DNA of 64,000 bases from Camellia lanceoleosa (taxonomy: Eukaryota; Streptophyta; Magnoliopsida; Ericales; Theaceae): the NCBI GenBank assembly GCA_025200525.1, contig CM045770.1:136366200-136430199 (forward strand). The letters are read 5' to 3'. The notes below the pieces were generated by a model. That model worked only from the letters and a program-made list of their open reading frames with translations. It did not search any database and was not told the DNA's origin. Numbering within the stretch: the first letter of the stretch is position 1; every line of letters begins with the position of its first letter. Made by a program: the position numbers and the translations under genes. Below, piece by piece: positions 1-12,839 of the stretch.

Positions 1-920
1 CTTTTTTGAATACATGTATCAAATATCGCATTCATATGTCATCTTAGATAGCCGAGCCCATTTAGTTGCATTTTGCATGTATTGCATTAGGCATTTAACA
101 TAGTTAGGATCATACATTGATTTCTAACTAGTTGTTGTTTTGGCTCGGAGTACACTGTAAGTGGTTACGCTTTAGCATACTTGCATGTGTGTAAGTGATT
201 GTCATGTTAGCATACTTGCCATGAGGCTATCTGCATAAGTGCTTAACTGTATGAATGCCTGTAGATGGAGGCTTCATTGCTTGAATTGGAATAATTCATC
301 GAATGTGCGTTTTAAGCCCACTTTGCGGAGTGGCAAAATCATGTTGTTTTAAAACCCACTTGAGAGTGGCAAATCCGCGCTTTAGCCTACTCGAGGGTAG
401 CACTTTCAAACCATTTTCGAAAAACAAACATGAGATGTTTTGTTCCAAATTGAGTGATTTAGTCTATACTTGTGTGTTGTGCGCATCACATAGTAAGTTA
501 GCTAATAATCAGAATAAGAACGCATGTGTTTTCAAAAATAACATATCATGTTAGTAGAGGTCGATCTTTGATCGAGCGAGCGGGGGTGCTCATTTCAGGA
601 CCTTCTCCTCTCGTACCCAAGTTCCTGAGCTGAGGCAACTTTGGTGATGACAGACACGTGGCCTTAGGCACGAGTCAGGGTTTCCTGAATTTCCCAAAAC
701 AAAATATTTAGGTAGCGACTCTGAAATCTGGTAAAATAGTCCATGTTTGGCGCTTTTTGATTAAAATCTCTTTTCTAAAACGATTTGCCAGATTTGGACT
801 TTTTGATGATTTATCAGTCTTACATTGCACTTTGTGAGATTAGATTCAGAACCGTGACAAGAGTTCGAACTATAAGACCAATTCGAGCTCTCTGAAATGG
901 GGGTGTGAAAAAGTCAAGCA
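1..920 (+). mobile_element. Family 1 LTR, 3' part (cut by window edge)
   Basis: The sequence is collinear with the 3' portion of the two complete family 1 LTRs at 27,221-31,935 and 56,876-61,189. Shared blocks include the stretch around 60-110 (GAGCCCATTTAGTTGCATTTTGC), the GTAGAGG..GATC..GAGCG block near 553-585, the GGTAGCGACTCTGAAATCTGG block near 712-735, and the final AGATTCAGAACCGTGAC near 843-860. No open frame of note. The 3' boundary near 920 is approximate because the following sequence belongs to a different part of the same family. Confidence 0.75.
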
Positions 921-929
921 GTAATCCTC

Positions 930-2489
930 TTCAAGATGTATAACTTTGGCCATCTTTACACTACTTCCCTCTCTTTTCTTGTTATTTTTACACTATTTTT
1001 AGACTATTTTTGGTGGACTGAAACTTGTGATTTAAAGCTACCAAAGGTAGAGGGGTTAACCACTATTTCTTGAACCTTATTCCATAAACTTTTATCCTTG
1101 TGTTTCCCATTTGTTTCTCAACTTTTGGTCCCTGATTTTTAGAGTTTTCAGAGGCTAAAGCATGTGGTTTTAAGATCCAAAAAGTGCAGGGGTTAGCCGC
1201 TCTTCCTTAAGCTTGCTTACTAGCTTTAATTCTCTCTCATTTTTGCTCACTTTTTTAGCTTTTCAAATTATTTTTTTAGCACTATTTTATGAGTTTTGGG
1301 ATTGTTTTGATGTGTTTACTTCATTCATGCTTTGAATATTATGCTTGTATTGTTGTAAGTCCTCATAGGTTTGGTGGCTTAGGCCTTGGACACCAATCAA
1401 TTCGAGTTGATAGCTTTTATTTCATAATTTTCATACATACACTCACACTTGTAATAATCATCTTTGCAACCTCCCTCTTTTCTTGGTTTTCTTTCTTTTT
1501 TTAAAAAGTTGTTTCAAACAATTGATTATTGTTTAAGGCATGAGAAAGAGACCTTCCATACTTAATGGTTTAATCTCTTTGGATGTTCATTACCAAGGCA
1601 TTACATCTAAGGACAACTTCTTGTTTGACACTTCTCTTCATTAGTGGACGTAACTCTCACTTTTGGACAAAATGAATAAAGAATGGAAAAGTAACGTTAA
1701 AAAAGTCTAATAAAAATGGTAAAAGTGATAAAGAAGATAATAAAATTAAGTTGGGTTCAATCGGACGTTAATTGAACCTATTGTGTCTCGAGTAATTACA
1801 CACTCTTTAGTGATGTTAATGATTCGAGAAGTGATGTCTACCACTTCTCTTGAGGTAACTCCATGATAGGGAGAGGTTTTGTTGGTCTTTTATTTTCATT
1901 TATTGAACCTTTGTCCTATCGATTTATAGATCATCATGCAACAACTTTGCGACAATCGATGGTTTGTGAATCGAATTTACTTTTCCTTGGATCAGTTTCA
2001 TGATAAGGAGAGGCAGAGAGGACAAACATCTTTTGGAAACACTCTATTTTTGCTCTATTTCATTTTTGTAGCAGCAGGGTAGAACCTCAAAACGGTGGCC
2101 GACTGGCCACCTTTTCATCTAGCCGACCACTTTTCAAGGCTGGCTGACCACTCTATTTTATGTAGGCAGTGCCATTTTCATGGCAGAATAGAGCAGAGGC
2201 TGGGGTGAAAATAGATTAATTTTTTGATTACAAAACAGAATAGTTTTGGTAGCGAAATAGAGGAGCTTTCGGGCAGATATTCTTGTTCATGCATGTGCGA
2301 CTTTTTGATTCCCATCCTTTAAATAATGTTTGTTTTAATAGTAATATGTCGTGTTTGGGGCTCCATTTGAAACTTGTAATAGCAAGTTAAGTAATTAGTT
2401 AATTTGGCGTTGTAATAATTAGATTAAATTCGGACATTCAGACCCTCTTGTATGAGGGCATACTTGTAATATTCGTGTATGTGTCTTCT
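930..2489 (+). mobile_element. Family 1 LTR, middle part, left of a nested insertion
   Basis: This stretch aligns with the middle of the complete family 1 LTR at 56,876-61,189: the 'aggggttaacc..' and 'gggttagcc..' blocks near 1,050 and 1,190 match blocks near 58,550 and 58,700, and the end near 2,390-2,480 (TTGTAATAATTAG..GAGGGCATA..GTGTATGTGTCTTCT) matches 59,990-60,110. It stops at base 2,489, and the homology resumes at 7,440 beyond a 4.9-kb insertion. The 5' start of this LTR copy is missing. Non-coding. Confidence 0.7.
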
Positions 2490-5400
2490 TGTTAGGAAAA
2501 ATCGACGATTCCTCACAAAGTAATCAATCAATGGAATAAAAAACTAAATGAAAAAAAAAAAATCAAAGGCAACAAGAATTTTTTTCCCTTTCCGTGAATG
2601 TATGCCCACTGGATCGATCCGAAATAAATTCCACCATCAGTTCCAAGTTCCAAACGACAAAGCTAACGACTAACAAAAACTAAAACAAAACCACCTTTAG
2701 GTGAATTCCAAATAATCATAAAAAAAAATCAAAAAAAAAAAAAATAAAAAATCTCACCAAAAATCGAGAGAAAGAGAAAAGAATCCAAAAAATAACACCA
2801 TTAATTAATTTCGTAACAGGCAAAATTGAGCACCTCAAGCAACCTGACCACACTCAATCAACTCAAGACTTACCAATAAGTCGCATATTTCTTTGCCACT
2901 TTTCTTTTTTTGTTGACAAAAAAATAATATATATGAACATAATATATTAAATCTCATCAATTTTTGTAATCAAATAATTATTGTAATAAATTTAATTGAA
3001 CCTCTTAAATAATATATAATATATATATATATAATATATTATACTAACAAAAATTAAAAATTTTTTTCAAACCAAAAAATTCCCAATTTTTCCCCTAAAA
3101 TAGGGTATACCAACTTAACCCCCCCTACACAAAAGAGGAGATCAACCACCATACCCAGCAACACTTTAAATAAATTTAAATTCAAAATACTAATCTTTGT
3201 CCAAGTTCTTATATGATCATATTATCAATTTGAACCTTTTTTCGAAATTTCAATGCAACACACACAACAACACATCTAATCCAATGGTATTCCACATCAA
3301 TGATGTTACGATCTTTAATGAAAGGTAGAAATTTTGAAAGTGAATTTATTTACATTTGACTATCATTCTTTCATACCTTTTTTCATACCTTTCTTCTTTC
3401 AAACCCAATCTTTTCAAAAAACTTCTAACCTGCAAGCTTTTCTTCCATTCATTTTGGCTCAAATTTGTAATTTAGATTGGATTTTTACACATTTTTAAAT
3501 TTAGAACAGCATGCATGCCACACATCAGTACTCAAAGTCAATACCCACTCAAAGATCATACCATCAACATCACATTACCATAATGAATGAACACACCCCA
3601 CAAACCAACACCATCCCTCCAACACAAACAAGAAACAATTTTCAATGAGAATTAATTAGAATAGAGAGAATTGCATCCAAGTTCTTTACTCTTATTAGAG
3701 ATAAAGATCATCACCACACCAAATAGCGCATATCAAAGAATCCAAGACAACAATAATACTTTCAAATCAACATTCTTGAACTTTTTTTCTTCTTCTTCTT
3801 CAACTTTCTTCTCTTAGTTTTTTTTTCAAGTGCAATTCTTTGAACAACCTTTTTCTTATATCCACTTTGAATCTCTTTCTTTGCTTTGAAGTCTCTCTTT
3901 GACTCAGCTCTCTCACCAACTCACAATTCGATCTCTCAACAATTTCTTCCTTTTGTATTTGTTTTGCATTTTTCATTTCAATAGCAAAAGATTATTTCAA
4001 ATGCAAATTTCAATCTTTGTATCATGTCATTTCTTCTTCCATAATTAAATCATAAATTCAACAATAACAAACAATAATAATAAATCCCAAAATTAAAAAA
4101 AAACAAAAAAACAATAAAGAAATGGAAAAGAAGTATTCAACACAAATTCATAAATTCATCAAAAGAAAATTAAAATTTAAAAAATTTATAAAAACTTTTT
4201 CTATCAAAAAAATTGAAATTTCTTTTGCAAAAAAACTTTTCTTCAATTTGCAAACAAATTTCTTTTCTTTCTTCTTCTTTCACAATCTTCAAAACCTTTC
4301 CTCAATCAATGTCCATTTCACTGTCAAGATCACCACAAAGAAAAGGAATTTCACACAACCAAAATCCAACTTCCATAACAACCCAAGCGATAAAACTCTT
4401 AAGATAAAAAATAGAAGACATCTTACCTCATTTCTTCAAATCATTCTTTTGCAAAAGCCTCATACCTTCTTATGCTTTGAGCTTTTCATAGCATTTCTTC
4501 TTTTTTTCCTCATGATTTTTTCACATTTTTTTTCTTTCTAAGTTTTTCCTGATTTTCAAGTTCCTTTTTCATTTTCATTCAATTCCATTTCTTTCCAATC
4601 AATCTCCTTTTCAGCAATTTTTTTTGCTCATTTGCATGCTCATTTCTTCTCATTTTCTGTCCATCCTTGATTAGTTCCCAACAACAGGATGGGAATCAAC
4701 TTGAACTCATGGTGGTAATACTTTCCTTTGTTCGCTCAACAATGTGGTGGTTGGATCATTTCTTCATATTCTTTAGATGGTTTCTATTCTTTCATTTTCA
4801 TCTTTCTTCATTTCATTACATCAATTCTTCTACGGCTTTCATCCATTTTTCATCATCAATCCATATCATAGGAGATGATCAATTTCAGTTTTGGGCACAT
4901 TTGATCACCACTGAACAATGATTTTTTGTTTCTCTTGATCAATACATCATATCAACACAATATGACTTTTCTTGAAAAATTCATAATGTAGGCCAAATAA
5001 ATATCTTCAAAAAAACATCTATACCGATAATAAATAAAAAAAAAATCCTGAAAAAAAACAAGAGCTTGGATCTGTCATACTTTCAGACCTCTCATCACAA
5101 AATATGTGAACCAAACTCAACAGACCAACACCTCAAACTAAGCTGCAAATTCAAACTTTTGAGAACATCAAACAAATCTTGGCAAATTCACCCAAAGGAT
5201 AGCAAACGAATTTTTACTATTTGATCACCAAAAAAAGGAGCTTTAGCAAATGCGGTTCATCCACAAATAGCTGTGATTGTTGCACACCTTTTGTTTTCCT
5301 AACTTTAAGAACGCATGGCGCAAATTTTTCTTTCTTTCTCGTGCCGAATCTTTTGGTCTTTGTTTCCAAATACCTTGGCCCAACTTTACACCTCAAATGC

Positions 5401-7434
5401 CCACTAATGTGACCACCATTGTCTCAACCTCGCCTGCTTTCTTTCTCACTAGCTGGTTATTTCAAGAAAACACCAAATGCTTTTTTACTTCTGTTTTAGT
5501 AACTTTTTTAAAATATTCAAAGATGAATCATCAATTGAATCACAAATCAAAAGTATTAAAGTAAGAAAAAAAACTTTAAAGTCTAATAATATGAAAAATG
5601 AAAAAAACATAACCATTTTGTTTTTCTATGTTTTTTTTTTTAAAGAACATGTTGAAAATTTTTTAACTCTACCAACTCACAATGAACACAAGTTTTATTC
5701 ATAAACAAACCTTCTTTTCTTTTCATTATATCCTTAAAGCAAATTTTAATAAAACAAAGAATTATCATTCATAAGTATATGACAAAACTTCTCAAAACAA
5801 TTTTGCTCTTCAAAAGTCAGTCACCCATTTTTTTCAAATTCTTTAATCAAGTTCTTGCTTCATCTGATTCAGTCTTAATTTTTACCATTTTCAATTGCAT
5901 CCCCTTTCATTCCCTAAACTTTCCATCCCTAAATGTGTCCCTGAAGCCTCCAAAATTTCATTTTCCAACAAGATCCAAATTTGATCTTTTCAAAACAAAA
6001 CATCTTTTCACATCTTTTTTGAACTTCGAACAGTAATCAAACCAATTTGAAACAATTGCCATATCTCCCAGCAGACATTATCCACAATCTCCCATCAAAA
6101 AGCTGTTCCAATGTTGTAGGTGACATGATCAACCAATTGCTCTCATGTCATTAAAAATTGATACAATCATCTCATCAAAATCACTTACCCATCAGCTTCA
6201 TTTCTTCACAAACACTTCATTTCCATCTTCATACACAAATTGAGATCTCCTTCTTGCCTTCTTTTGCTACTTTTTGCTTTTTTAGCCTCTTCCACACTGT
6301 AATGCTTTTTTTCTCCTTCACTTTGATGTGAACTTTCTCCAATAACTTCTTTTTCTTGAAATTTGATGACTACTCATTCCCTTTCTTTTTGAAATTTGAT
6401 CACAACAAATGTTTCTCCACACTTTTCTCATTTTTTCTTTTTGACCTCTTTCCTTCTCTTCTTCTGAATTTTGGACACTCTGATTTTCTTTCTTAACACT
6501 CTCAACGCCAACCAAAATTCTAACATCACAACAACATACTCCATCGTGGGTAAATAACATAAACCAAATCACAAATGTAAGTCTTACAACTTTAACTCTT
6601 GATTTAAACGAAAGCTAAGCCAACACAACCATACATCAAATAATTAATTTTAGAAGCAAGTTGGTTAACAAATATATTTTTTTTTTAGGTTACATCATTT
6701 AAATTTTAATTAATTCATAAATTATTTTCTTTTTTCATATTTTTTTTATTAAAATTCTTAAGCTTTGATTAAAATTTAATTTATCATTTTAAATATTTCC
6801 ATTTTTCATTAAACAATTCAATATACAATAAAATGGCTGGATTCAACATCAATCCACCATTTTCATTCCACTATCCATCTTTCTTTATTAAACTACTTTG
6901 ACATCACACCTTTTCATACAAATATTTACACCCAATTTAACAAATAAGGTTCTTTCCATACAAAACAAATACATCTATCATTTTTCCATTTTCGCCTGAC
7001 ACCCATCATTTTATTTTGACAATATTAACAATAATTCCTCCATTCAAATAAACAAAATTCAAAATGAAATTGACCCAAATAAAAAAATAAAAATTGATAA
7101 CAAATTTGTCAAAAAAAATTAAGAAAAAAAATGCAAATAAAATTAAAAATGGTGGCAAAACAAAAATAAAAATTTATTCAAACTAATCACAAGAATTAAC
7201 AAAAATTTCAAATAATGAGCTAAAAACCAAATAAAAATGAATCAAAAAAATCTAAAAAAAATATCCACAAAAATGGAAAAAAACTCCAAAAATAGAAAAT
7301 CAATCAATCATTCAAAAAATCAAAAATAAATAAAAATAAAAAAAATAAAAAATCAAACAAAGAAAAAAACAGAACCAAAAAAGCAATTTCAAAATCTACA
7401 TAAATACAAAATAAATCTAAAAATTTCTCCAACA
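2490..7434. mobile_element. 4.9-kb TG..CA insertion without recognisable genes
   Basis: The segment starts TGTTAGG, ends CCAACA, and is flanked by a 5-bp target duplication CTTCT (2,485-2,489 and 7,435-7,439). Sequence on either side joins into one uninterrupted family 1 LTR, so the insertion limits are well fixed. These are the signs of an LTR retrotransposon. Inside I see no polyprotein motif, only A-rich and pyrimidine-rich stretches (TTTCTTC-type runs at about 3,780-4,650) and an AT dinucleotide run near 3,015-3,045. I found no terminal direct repeat, so it is either a very long solo LTR or a non-autonomous large retrotransposon derivative. Short frames in it (for example 4,122-4,541) are low-complexity and not credible genes. 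Confidence 0.65.
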
Positions 7435-7439
7435 CTTCT

Positions 7440-8690
7440 AACCCCCATTCTTTCTCCCTTTTATTTATACGATTATAATGGTAGCATCATATTTTGGTTT
7501 CATGCCATTACCATGACTTGTATCCATTTTTGCATACATTAGGTTCGGTTCACCATTCTAACCTTGTTGTTATTTCCTACTTTACTTGAATATGTGCGCT
7601 ATAGCATGCCTTGAGTTGACCCCAATGCCATGATTCATAAACCGAACCTAGTAGTTGCATTTTGCATGTGTTGCATTAGTCACTTGCATATTAGAGCATG
7701 TATGTTTCTAACTATTTTCTTCTATTTTGGCTTGCCTCGATTGAGTACTAGGTGAGCATTTCTTGCTTTAGCATATTGCATGTATGTTAGTGTTGTCATA
7801 TCAAACATGTTACCAAGAGGCTAAGTGTTTATTTGATATATCTCTTGAATGCCTGCGGATGGAGGTTTTTTACTTAAGTTGGGATGATTTTGATTAATGT
7901 ATATACCAAACTAAACCAAGCCTTATGTCCCATCAATTGGGGTCGGCTACATGCATTCTTCTTCTCCACGCGGCCCTATCAAAGGCCATTTCATTAGTCA
8001 AATTAAGCATATCCATATCTCTATTTACAATGCTAACTAACGTTAATCTAGGCCTACCCCGTCCCCTAACACTTCCATCAACCATTATAGCATCACATCT
8101 CTTTACCACTGCCTCTGTTGGTCTCCGTTGAATATAAGTTTACTTTTTTGACTAAAGTTAATGTATATACGAGCTTACTTTTTTTAGTAGCATGTATTCA
8201 AAATTCTTTTCAAACAAACATGAAATCAAGTCATTTCCAAAGTGAGTGAATTAATCTATACTTGTGTGCCTCACATAATGTTAGCATATTAATAAATAGA
8301 ATAAGAGCATATATTGTATATAAAAATTACATAATGATTAGTAGAGGCTGATCTTTGATCGGGTGAGTGGGGTGCTCAATTCATGACCTTCCCCTCTAAT
8401 ACCTAAGTTCTCAAGCCGAGACACTTTGGTTATGACGGACAAGTGGCCTTTGGCACGAGTCATGGGTTTTCTAAATTTTTCAAAAATATTTAGGTGGTGA
8501 CTCTGAAATCTGGCAATGCAGTCCATTTCTGGCATCCCTGATGATTAATGATTTTTTTTAAAGATCTACCGGATTTGAACTCATTTGTGTTCTTGTTGTT
8601 TCACATTGCACTTGTGAAACTAGGTTCAGAACCATAGGAGCTCGAACTGTAAGGCTATCGTATTCGAGGAGATTAAACCCCTCCAAGGAG
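7440..8690 (+). mobile_element. Family 1 LTR, 3' part, right of the nested insertion
   Basis: This continues the LTR interrupted at 2,489: 'aacccccattctttctcccttttattta' corresponds to 30,838-30,865 and 60,111-60,140, and the GTAGAGGCTGATC, GGTGGTGACTCTGAAATCTGG and AGGTTCAGAACCAT blocks follow in order. It is itself interrupted at 7,907-8,157 by a LINE fragment with its own target duplication. The 3' end near 8,690 is approximate. Confidence 0.72.
7907..8157 (-). mobile_element. 5'-truncated RTE-type LINE fragment
   Basis: Read on the minus strand, this encodes the tail of an RTE-class non-LTR reverse transcriptase: an RGRGRPR-like run, then LTNEMAFDRAAWR and MHVADPN, followed by the typical 3' end with 'aaggcttggtttagtttgg'. 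It is flanked by a perfect 13-bp target duplication TTAATGTATATAC (7,894-7,906 and 8,158-8,170), as expected for a short, 5'-truncated LINE copy. It sits inside the family 1 LTR fragment and is therefore younger than it. Confidence 0.75.
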
Positions 8691-8968
8691 CACGAAAATC
8701 GAGCTACAATATTATCTTTTGATTTATCACAAATTTAATTATATAAGTTGACTCTCTTATTATGTCATTATAAGTGAATTGTGAATTTTAAATTGTTATT
8801 CCTCTAATTAAATAAGTCACTTTTTATTTTTTTGAAAATAAATTTTAGTCTTTAATAAAAAAAAAAAAAAGTGAAATTTGTGTCCAAAAAAAAATTATTT
8901 TTTAGGGATAAATAAAAGTCAAAAATTTCAATTTATTTTTTTGTCTTTGGTAAATATATATATGTGTG
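8691..8968. other. AT-rich spacer
   Basis: Low-complexity AT-rich sequence with A and T runs ending in a TATATATGTGTGTG stretch. I see no gene or element here. Confidence 0.6.
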
Positions 8969-9415
8969 TGTCACGATCCAAACACGCCCCTATAGGTTTA
9001 ACATCGTAACCAACCAGTAATCCTAAGATTACCGAAGGCCTCTAAAACAGATTAGCAGAATAAGGGACTAGCGGAAGCAAATATCAAAATATAAGGTCCA
9101 TAGAGCTATGCAGACTTATATGAGACAAAAAATTTGAACTTATATTTACATATATTATCGCATCAGTCTTACGTCACCATAACATATAAAACAAAAGGGA
9201 CTTAGCCCTATTACAGATAAACAAAAAATTGTCCAAAAGACGTAAGAAAATAAAAACTCAAGACTATTCACTTTACATAACACTTGAACACAAAAGATTT
9301 CCGGGAACCTCCACGTAAGGCACGTTGATTTGCTTGACAGAAATAGATCCAGATTGGAAGTCTCAAGCCTGGTCACGCGTCTAGTCACCTACGCACGTAA
9401 TATAAATAATTAGCT

Positions 9416-11431
9416 TTTAACACCCCGAAATAATTACAATAACCCATCCATAATATCCAATATGAGACAACAATAATGGTAGGGGTATCTTCCATTAAAT
9501 CCAATATGATATATAAAAGAAAATCAAATGCATCACACATTCATCAAGCCTAGCCTTGAATCTATAGCATATGTAGTAAGTTAAAAGAGAACAAGGAAGA
9601 TAAACAGATAAAAATGCCCAGAGGGCTTACATATTTCCAAGATAGTCCTCGGTTACAACAAAAGTGGACTTTAGGTCCAATACACTTAAAGCCCTTGGCT
9701 GTACAAAAGTTAAATACAAAAATAACAAAATCGAGCCTTCAACTCCATAGTCCTCCCAAGTCAAGTCCTTGACGGAGGCATATCACCAGCACTTGAAAAT
9801 GATTTTTCCCAAATTGGGTGAGCCAATGCCCAGTAGACATAATCTAACACAATATATGAATTTTAACAAAGATATATAAGTGTAATATACACATACAATG
9901 CCTGTGAAAAAAATCATTTATAACTCCTTTGCAAAATCATACTATATCGAACTTATATCTCTATCCATTTTATCTTCATTCATGAGTCATTCTATTTTAT
10001 TTGGACAACCAAACTGAGAATGTAATTTAGTGGGTCTTTAACCAATCCAGTCGTTATACAAACACTTCTATTTGCCATTTTATGAATATTTCATTCGCAG
10101 GAATCGGCACCCCTGTATACTCATGGTTTTCGTGACTTTCACCCTGGACACTTCGGCCAACTTAATTTAATAGAGTACATATCCTTTCTTCTCCCAAACA
10201 TGGAGTACATCCCATTTCTCCTCCAAAACATCATACATTTATAATGTATTAAAGATGTGACAACGTTCAATGCAAATGGATGAGATGTTAGTTTCAATTT
10301 ACCTAATTCTCATGCAATTTCTACCACAATCATAGCTATCCTCCACCGATAGCCCAAAGCAGATATTTCTAAATAGATATACAATCTCCAAGACAAATAA
10401 ATTATCCAAATTCCATCGGTGAGTGATAATACATATCCAACTTCACTATTTATATAAACATGCACCCAATTTCACATTTTAAATACCAATTCCATTTATT
10501 TATACAAAATAAATATTTGAGACATTTTAGGACAAACTCCACTTTCTTCCAAAATCCAACCCAAGTACCCGAATCAACAATTTTATTACAACACAACCTC
10601 ATATTCATTCCCACAACCATTTTCAACATATTCATTTAAAAATCCTTCTTTTGATTTTTGACCCAAACCCTAGATTTGTCCAAAATCTTCCAAAATCACC
10701 ATATTATTTATACACAACAAATAGCTAAGGTAAAAACCATAGGAGAGTGTAAAAAATCCCTACCTTAAACTCAAAAGACCAAAGGAAGAAATGGAGAGAT
10801 TTCAAAGATGCCAAGACTCAACTCTATTTAGATCAAATGAGAGCCCTCAAAGTGCTTTATCTTTTTATCAAAGTGAGTAGGGTAGCGAGATCCTTGGATC
10901 TAATGTATTTGTAGAGAGAAGTTAGTTTTAGAGAGAGAGGGTCGGTCTAGGTTTTGAGAGAAAAATATGTGAAAAAATGATGTAAAAAGGTGTTGTTGTG
11001 AATTGATATACGCATAGCTCGCTTGAGCGCAAGAGTTGTCGTTCGAGCGACCAGACACAATAAGTTGCTCCGCTCGAGTATAGAATGCACACTCCCAGAA
11101 GTTTTACAGATAGAAGATCGTCGCTTGAGCACAAGAAGTCTCACTCGAGCGAAGAACATTACCTCTCTAGTATCTCTGCAGGCCTGTAAAAGTACTGGGA
11201 GCTCACAAAGCTCGCTCAAGTGCAAGAAGCTTCGCTTGAGCGAAGAGGTCAAATTCTGGGCAACAACAGTTTGAACCAACTAGCAACCAACATGTTCCAA
11301 ACACAACCAAGACACTCCAATACTCAAACTCAATGAGAAATAAGGGGAAAAAGACAATAACAATAATATAAAATCATGAAACCTAAGTCCAGAATACAAG
11401 ATGGGTCGGGTCCAAACCATAATCATTATAA
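9416..11431 (-). mobile_element. Family 2 gypsy 3' LTR (inner element)
   Basis: In element orientation this starts TATAATGATTATGG (near 11,431) directly after a polypurine tract and ends GGGGTGTTAA near 9,416. It shares blocks with the other family 2 LTRs: the 'GGGTGAGCCAATGCCCAGTAG' block (about 9,819-9,838) matches 17,715-17,735 and, on the plus strand, 62,063-62,083. Length about 2.0 kb, the same as the reconstructed family 2 LTR at 56,203-62,522. It carries an array of CTCGAGCG-like repeats at 11,010-11,250. Confidence 0.65.
11010..11250. repeat. Degenerate CGCTCGAGCG-like repeat array in LTR
   Basis: At least six variants of GCTTGAGCG, GTTCGAGCG and CTCGAGCG, often followed by CAAGAAG or GAAGAAC, lie 25-60 bp apart. 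Similar arrays are seen at 13,360-13,550, 22,495-22,830 and 56,235-56,430, in each case in LTR or LTR-like sequence, so the array is a family hallmark. Confidence 0.7.
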
Positions 11432-11442
11432 TCTCCCCCCTT
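11432..11442 (-). other. Polypurine tract of gypsy element
   Basis: The minus strand reads AAGGGGGGAGA immediately before the start of the 3' LTR, as expected for the plus-strand primer of an LTR retrotransposon. Confidence 0.65.
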
Positions 11443-11630
11443 AAGAAATTTCATCCCAAAAATTTCAATCAAGTTTTAAAACTGTGTTTAAACCAATTAC
11501 AATAATGATGAGTGATCAATTCCATTACCATGATCCATTCTATGGTTATCCATTCTCATCAACTCGATACATAAGTTCCAATATTGAAAGTACAATTCAC
11601 ATTTTTCAAAACGTATACAATGCTTATATT

Positions 11631-11746
11631 AAACCCGTGTTTGTAAAACATATACAACATATACAATGTTTCCATATTTTCAAATATTAAACCCGTGTTT
11701 GTAAAACATATACAACATATACAATGTTTCCATATTTTCAAAATAT
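11631..11746. repeat. 58-bp tandem duplication
   Basis: The unit beginning AAACCCGTGTTTGTAAAACA is repeated nearly perfectly with a period of 58 bp, between the integrase remnant and the polypurine tract of the gypsy element. Confidence 0.8.
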
Positions 11747-11811
11747 ATACAATGTTTTCATATTTCATTAACACAACATAATTTCAATACATGTTCAAAT
11801 ATCAACAAATA

Positions 11812-12829
11812 AGTCCAAATACTTCTTATGGACTTTTAACTCACGTTCCCAAGTTGCTTCCTCAACTCTGTGATGTCACCGTAATGCTTTAACCAAGGGA
11901 ATTGTTTTGCCTTACAAGACTTGGTCTCGAGTATCCAAGACTCTCACCGGTCTCTTCTCATATGAGGCATCCTCATCTACTTCTAAGTCGATCCAATTCA
12001 ACATGTGTGATGGATCTGGCTCATACTTCTGAAGCATACTAATATGAAACACATCATGAATCCCGAAAAGCTGTGGCGGTAAAGCCAAGCGATAAGCTAC
12101 CTCTCCAATCCGCTCAAGGATCTCAAAAGGCCCAATAAATCTAGGAGACAACTTTTCACTTTTCTCAAATCTCATCAAACCCTGCCTAGGTGATATCTTT
12201 AAGAAAACATGATTTCCTACCTCGAAAAACAAAGGTCTCCTCCTACGATCGGCATAACTTTTCTGGCGACTCTAGGCAGTAACCAACCTCTCACGGATAA
12301 GTGCAACTTTCTCCATCATTTCCCGGACTAACTCTGGACCCAACAAAGGTGCATCACCCACCTCAGCCCAACACATAAGGGATCTACACGATCGGCTATA
12401 CAAGGTCTCAAATGGTGCCATACCAATACTCGATTGAAAACTGTTATTATGGGCAAACTCCACTAAGGGAAATTGCTTCTCCCACGACCCCTTAAAGTCA
12501 AGAATGCAACCCCAAAGCATATCCTCAAGGATCTAAATAGTACGCTCGGACTGCCCGTCAGTCTGAGAATGATATGATGTGCTAAAAGTCAATCTCGTGC
12601 CCAAGGCATTCTGTAGGCACTACCACAACCGAGCCATAAAACGTGGATCTCTATCTGAAACAATCGTTACGAGGATCCCATGCAATCTCACTATGTCCCT
12701 AATATAAAGGTTAGCAAGATAATCTACCGAGTCACTCACGTGCATAGGTATAAAGAGTGTCGACTTGGTCAACCGATCAACTACCACCCAAATTGCATCA
12801 ATACCCCGTTGAGTCCTAGGAAGACCCAC
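11812..12829 (-). pseudogene. Ty3/gypsy pol remnant (integrase)
   Basis: Three minus-strand frames give the end of a chromovirus-like polyprotein. Bases 12,829-12,620 encode the integrase core start, with DAIWVVVDRLTKS holding the first catalytic Asp and VSDRDPRF the second. Bases 12,520-12,272 encode FAHNNSFQSSIGMAPFE, around the usual position of the catalytic Glu. Bases 12,232-11,912 encode the C-terminal integrase part (LSPRFIGPFEILERIGEVAY, HDVFHISMLQKY). Broken sequence down to about 11,812 resembles a chromodomain tail (EEATWERE). Frameshifts and stops separate the parts, and gag, protease and reverse transcriptase are absent, so this cannot transpose. A polypurine tract and LTR follow. 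Confidence 0.88.
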
Positions 12830-12839
12830 ATACAGAGTA

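Noticed and set aside
4122..6036. Several open frames of 60-139 codons rich in Phe, Lys, Ser and His
   Set aside because: They lie in pyrimidine- and A-rich sequence of a bounded insertion, overlap in different frames and show no domain or codon pattern of a real gene.
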